Assembly: GCA_001414345.1 (NCBI GenBank)
Contig: LLCB01000013.1
Coordinates: forward strand, 62,001-126,000
Source of the DNA: Hymenoscyphus infarciens
Lineage: Eukaryota > Ascomycota > Leotiomycetes > Helotiales > Helotiaceae
Length of the DNA: 64,000 nucleotides
Direction of reading: 5' to 3'
Part shown: piece by piece, positions 61,070-64,000 of the stretch
Position numbering within the stretch: the stretch's first letter is position 1
Layout: each line of letters opens with the position of its first letter
Position numbers and translations under genes: made by a program
The notes under the pieces: generated by a model
What the model saw: the letters and a program-made list of their open reading frames with translations, nothing else
The model's database searches: none
Told to the model about the DNA's origin: nothing

Positions 61070-61167
61070 GTACTATCCCCCCCCTTGATTACATTGTAGG
61101 GTGCACAGACATTGCTATACTAAAACGACCGTGCGCATACAATGTAATTAGGGGGGGGGGATAGTAC
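61070..61167. mobile_element. 98-bp hairpin element with poly-C/poly-G arms
   Basis: The left arm GTACTATCCCCCCCC (61,070-61,084) followed by ATTACATTGTA is matched by the right arm ending in G10 ATAGTAC (61,151-61,167), with TACAATGTAAT before it. The C and G runs differ in length (8 and 10). The ~30-bp arms enclose ~35 bp that includes further partial inversion (GTGCAC against GTGCGC). It looks like a tiny MITE or foldback insertion. It lies about 320 bp before the LPMO-like start codon. Confidence 0.65.
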
Positions 61168-62210
61168 ACGGATCAGATCTGAATTCCCTAAAAATGTTTC
61201 CACGAATGAGACGACCGTTTGCTCGGAAAGTAACGAATCCTACGCATTAAACAATGCCATTATGCAAGACGTGCACTCATCTCTGCATTATTTAAAATTT
61301 CTCGCGGCAAACTGTATCATGTAAACCCTGAACGGCGCCTCCTCATTGCTTGTGCAGCGTGAGTTTTCGAGGCCAAGCTCGCGCACGGCAGTCTGCAGCC
61401 ATGCGGCGGCGTAACATCGCCAACAAGCCCCTTTTGACGCCAACAGACGAGAAATCAATATAAAAATAACATGCCGCTTGCTGCCAGTCGTTGTTCTGGA
61501 TTAATTCCCCGTGACATTGCTGGGTGGGTTAGCACTGTATCCGCGGCAAGCAGTCGGTGTAGAGCGATGTTGGTAGGGTCATAGGCTCCATAAACATTGT
61601 TTCATCGTGTTTTGAAAACGAAAAGAGATGAAAGTGGGCCCAAAACGTCCAAAGAAAGTGCTTGATTTATACTTTAATGCAACCAAGTAATGCAAGCAAC
61701 CAGAGCAACATCAGGTGATTCCGAAAGTTGTAAATAAGATGTGCCGAATAAGATTCCCATTGCAGGGGATCGCCACCCCGAGAACTCGGTTACGGGTTGC
61801 CCATGGTGCTTTCCTCGTGCCCATCAAGCATCCAAGCAAGCATTCAAAGCCGTTGAACCCAAAGACGGTTCTTTACCTATCCGAATTGCTTATTTGAGTT
61901 CCCTGAACGAACCGTTCAGTCTTGAGTCAGTTCTCGCCCCTCCAAACTACCTCACCATGCATCATTCCCAAAGCCAATCGATACAAACCTTTCCTAGAAT
62001 GGGGAGAGGGTGCGAATACCGGTAGTCGTGATGTTTGATATAAATGCTACTGTAAGAAGTACTTCGTCCTAGGCGTAACAAAGGTTATCCAAATGGGGCA
62101 ATTGCCACATTTCCGATGTCTTATACCACCAAAAACCCCTGAAAAGTAGATAAAGTCACCCCCCCCGCCCCTGTTTAACCTTTTCGCCAGAGACGAAGTA
62201 ACAACTACAG
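61168..62210. other. Intergenic, no gene seen
   Basis: Balanced to moderately GC DNA. Open frames of 60-94 codons at 61,715-62,025 overlap in two registers and lack support. No RNA gene recognised. Confidence 0.4.
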
Positions 62211-62945
62211 GTAACCCATCCGCATTTCTACCAACTGCCGACCAGTATCAATTCCAGTGATCTGACCCCTTTCCCACCGAGAAGAAACAATTCTGACAGT
62301 CTGTTCACGATCTGAAATCCTGTCATGGCATCATTGCTTGGACCCTCGAATTGTTTCAGGCAGCCAGTCTGATTTCTGCCAACTGGCGAAGAGTATCAAT
62401 TCCCTCCCACTGACGCTTTCGTGCGGCGAATGGGCGAATCGATGTTAAAAGTAGTTGAAGACCTCGCGCTAGCTTGTTGAGTGGGCTTCAACCTCGGTAC
62501 AAAGAGCTGTCAAGAATCGAGATACTTGTAGTCTCGAGAACGTTGATGTCCCCTTTCAAAGAAAGGAGAAGACGCAATTCTGACAGCCGTTGGAAACTGG
62601 TGCCGAAGAGGTCATGCCATCACACCAAGTGGATAATCCCCGTACGCATCCTCATCCCACCTCAGCAGCCGGCTCGCGAAACAACACTAACAACTTAGAC
62701 CCCTCTCATCAACGTGGCAAGAAACAGGTGAACCGTTAGAAACTGGTCCGAAGACGGTCTAAGATGATCATGGCATCATCACTTAGACCCTCGAAATACA
62801 TCTGACAATCCCGTAATTCTAATTTCACCTCGGCAGCCGGTTCCTGAAACATTTATTCACAGACGGAAATCTCTCGTCAACTTGGCAATAAAGAACCAGG
62901 CTGGCTCCGATCTGACCCCCATTTCAAGGAAACAATTGTAACAGC
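62211..62945. repeat. Degenerate repeat array, left part
   Basis: Several loosely repeated motifs recur at ~140-170-bp intervals: CCAACTGCCGACCAGTATCAA (62,232) with CCAACTGGCGAAGAGTATCAA (62,380); CAATTCTGACAG (62,290 and 62,576); GAAACTGGTGCCGAAG (about 62,594) with GAAACTGGTCCGAAG (about 62,739); ATGGCATCAT followed by a GACCCTCGAA-type segment (about 62,323 and 62,772); CAGCCGG (about 62,668 and 62,836). The array continues after the inserted element at 63,384. It has no coding capacity I can support. Confidence 0.5.
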
Positions 62946-63383
62946 AACAGTCCGAGTCACTACTCTGTGCGCACAGGCCAGAATCGTTGAAAACCACACC
63001 TAAATCTACCCACTTCCTCTGCTAATTATACAACAACGCTATTATATATTTATATGAAAATAAAAGTAGAGACTTAGGTAACTAGGTGTTTTAGTTTGCC
63101 TGAGATTTTTCTATGTTAGAGTAACGTATGGTGTATGTTATATATAGCTCTTAGTAAATTTACTAGTGAAATAAAAGTCTTTGAGATTATATATATAGCT
63201 TATAGCTTATAACTAAAAACTTAGTTAGGAAAGTGTTCTTCTTATAAAGTTTTATATATCTAGCCCTTATTAAAATATGTTCTACTATATATTTGTTGAG
63301 TTCTAAAACTGTAAAGAGAGTGACTTTTGGTGTGTTTTTCAGTGATTCTGGCCTGTGCGTACGGAGTAGTGACTCGGACTGTT
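62946..63383. mobile_element. 438-bp inverted-repeat element (non-autonomous DNA transposon)
   Basis: Terminal inverted repeats of 55 bp at 62,946-63,000 and 63,329-63,383 share 50 positions, beginning AACAGTCCGAGTCACTACT; four of five mismatches are transitions. The 328-bp interior is AT-rich with RIP-like composition and no useful frame. ACAGC occurs immediately left of the element and one base beyond its right end, a possible target duplication. It has split the degenerate repeat array, whose motif GAAACTGGTGCCGAAG resumes at about 63,402. Confidence 0.8.
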
Positions 63384-63550
63384 GACAGCTGATGAAGCGT
63401 TCGAAACTGGTGCCGAAGAAGCCATCCCTTTGCAAACCAGCTCTCGAAACAATATCACGAGACGGAAAAATCTCCCTTCACAATAAAAAATCCGATAGAT
63501 ATGAGGGCTCCCCCTCTGTCCAAGAATCAAATGAAGTAAAACAAATAAGA

Positions 63551-64000
63551 TTACATCCTTCCCTTCCCCTTCCCCTCAACATCCACACTCCTAGAATTTA
63601 TCCTCTGCAAATTCATCTCCTCGATCCTGCGACTCCTCACACGTTGCAGTGACCTAGGTAACTCCTCATCATCCTCCAATTTCTGCTTCTCCTTATCATC
63701 ATTCATCAACAAATTCCCAACAACTTCTTTCCTCGACAACGTGCTTCTCCTTCGTCGTCTAATCTGAGACAACTTCTCCGTCTCCTGCTTCTCCGTCACC
63801 ACATCCCTCGCTTCCGTCTCATCATCTACCTCCCCCCCATCTGCAGTCCCATTCCGAATTCCTGGTTCTTGGACCCCCAGAGACTCCTCAACCCCAGCCC
63901 CTCTCTCAACACGCCCAACATACTCTCGATATGTGGGTCTCGTGAGCATCCCACTCCGAAATTCATTCGCCCCAACAAGCAACTTAGTCAAATCAATAAG
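63551..64000 (-). CDS. C-terminal part of a gene running off the window
   Basis: An open frame enters at the right edge (64,000) and ends at a stop at 63,551, giving at least 149 residues. The first readable residues, LIDLTKLLVGANEFRSGMLTRP, look like a folded, conserved segment; the remainder is a highly charged, low-complexity tail with an acidic patch (GGEVDDETEAR), a basic run (RRRRRS) and a likely coiled or disordered end. There is no in-frame ATG before the conserved part, so the start lies outside the window. I do not recognise the family. The degenerate repeat array ends about 130 bp beyond the stop codon. Confidence 0.6.
   Translation of the reverse strand, partial: LIDLTKLLVGANEFRSGMLTRPTYREYVGRVERGAGVEESLGVQEPGIRNGTADGGEVDDETEARDVVTEKQETEKLSQIRRRRRSTLSRKEVVGNLLMNDDKEKQKLEDDEELPRSLQRVRSRRIEEMNLQRINSRSVDVEGKGKGRM

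Overview
This is a filamentous ascomycete (Pezizomycotina) nuclear window, probably Leotiomycetes-like; that placement is an inference from the style of the intact proteins. Two kinds of DNA alternate with sharp borders. Extremely AT-rich blocks (about 1-6,580, 8,190-8,765, 12,370-33,500, 37,215-49,650 and 54,552-57,000) have almost no CpA or TpG and a great excess of TpA, with reading frames broken mostly by TAG/TAA where Gln or Trp is expected. This is the signature of repeat-induced point mutation (RIP) on transposons. The islands between them have balanced composition and carry short-intron fungal genes.

Layout. 1-6,580: RIP-eroded repeat block ending in a 7-bp tandem array. 6,771-7,746: pseudogene of a HET-domain (heterokaryon incompatibility) protein without its N-terminal domain. 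9,002-10,434: two weak or decayed coding fragments. 12,839-20,639: a complete but RIP-killed Ty1/copia element with matched 175-bp LTRs, an ATTxx-type 5-bp duplication (TTATT) and an antisense frame between pol and the 3' LTR. 22,075-33,315: a nested cluster with three copies of one LTR family, a minus-strand Ty3/gypsy chromovirus pol with chromodomain, and a plus-strand gag remnant. 34,053-35,875: an intact secreted type-B carboxylesterase, alone between two long RIP blocks, followed by a small two-exon gene. 36,929-37,146: an exact 108-bp tandem duplication. 39,364-45,545: a second copia element with 172-bp LTRs and an ATATT duplication. 50,609-52,455: an intact APC-family (GABA/choline-type) permease. 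53,591-54,378: a small protein with two identical-spacing CxxC-x10-CC modules. 54,552-57,000: a MITE-like foldback element next to a RIP-eroded Tc1-like transposon that itself holds an LTR fragment. 57,177-58,411: a four-exon DUF3716-type cysteine protein. 59,971-60,750: a secreted LPMO-like/chitin-binding-type protein with N-terminal His after signal cleavage. 61,070-61,167: a 98-bp hairpin element. 62,211-63,550: a degenerate repeat array split by a 438-bp terminal-inverted-repeat element. 63,551-64,000: 3' end of a gene that runs off the window.

How the genes relate. There is no operon or obvious biosynthetic cluster. Two secreted proteins (esterase, LPMO-like) and a permease would fit a plant-associated or saprotrophic lifestyle, but this is inference. 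I find no convincing new multi-gene system. The most unusual items are the paired CENCG-type small proteins either side of a transposon block, the antisense frame inside the copia element, and the several non-autonomous inverted-repeat elements whose ends can be read directly. Exon boundaries are my own manual splice calls, supported by frame continuity and not by transcripts.
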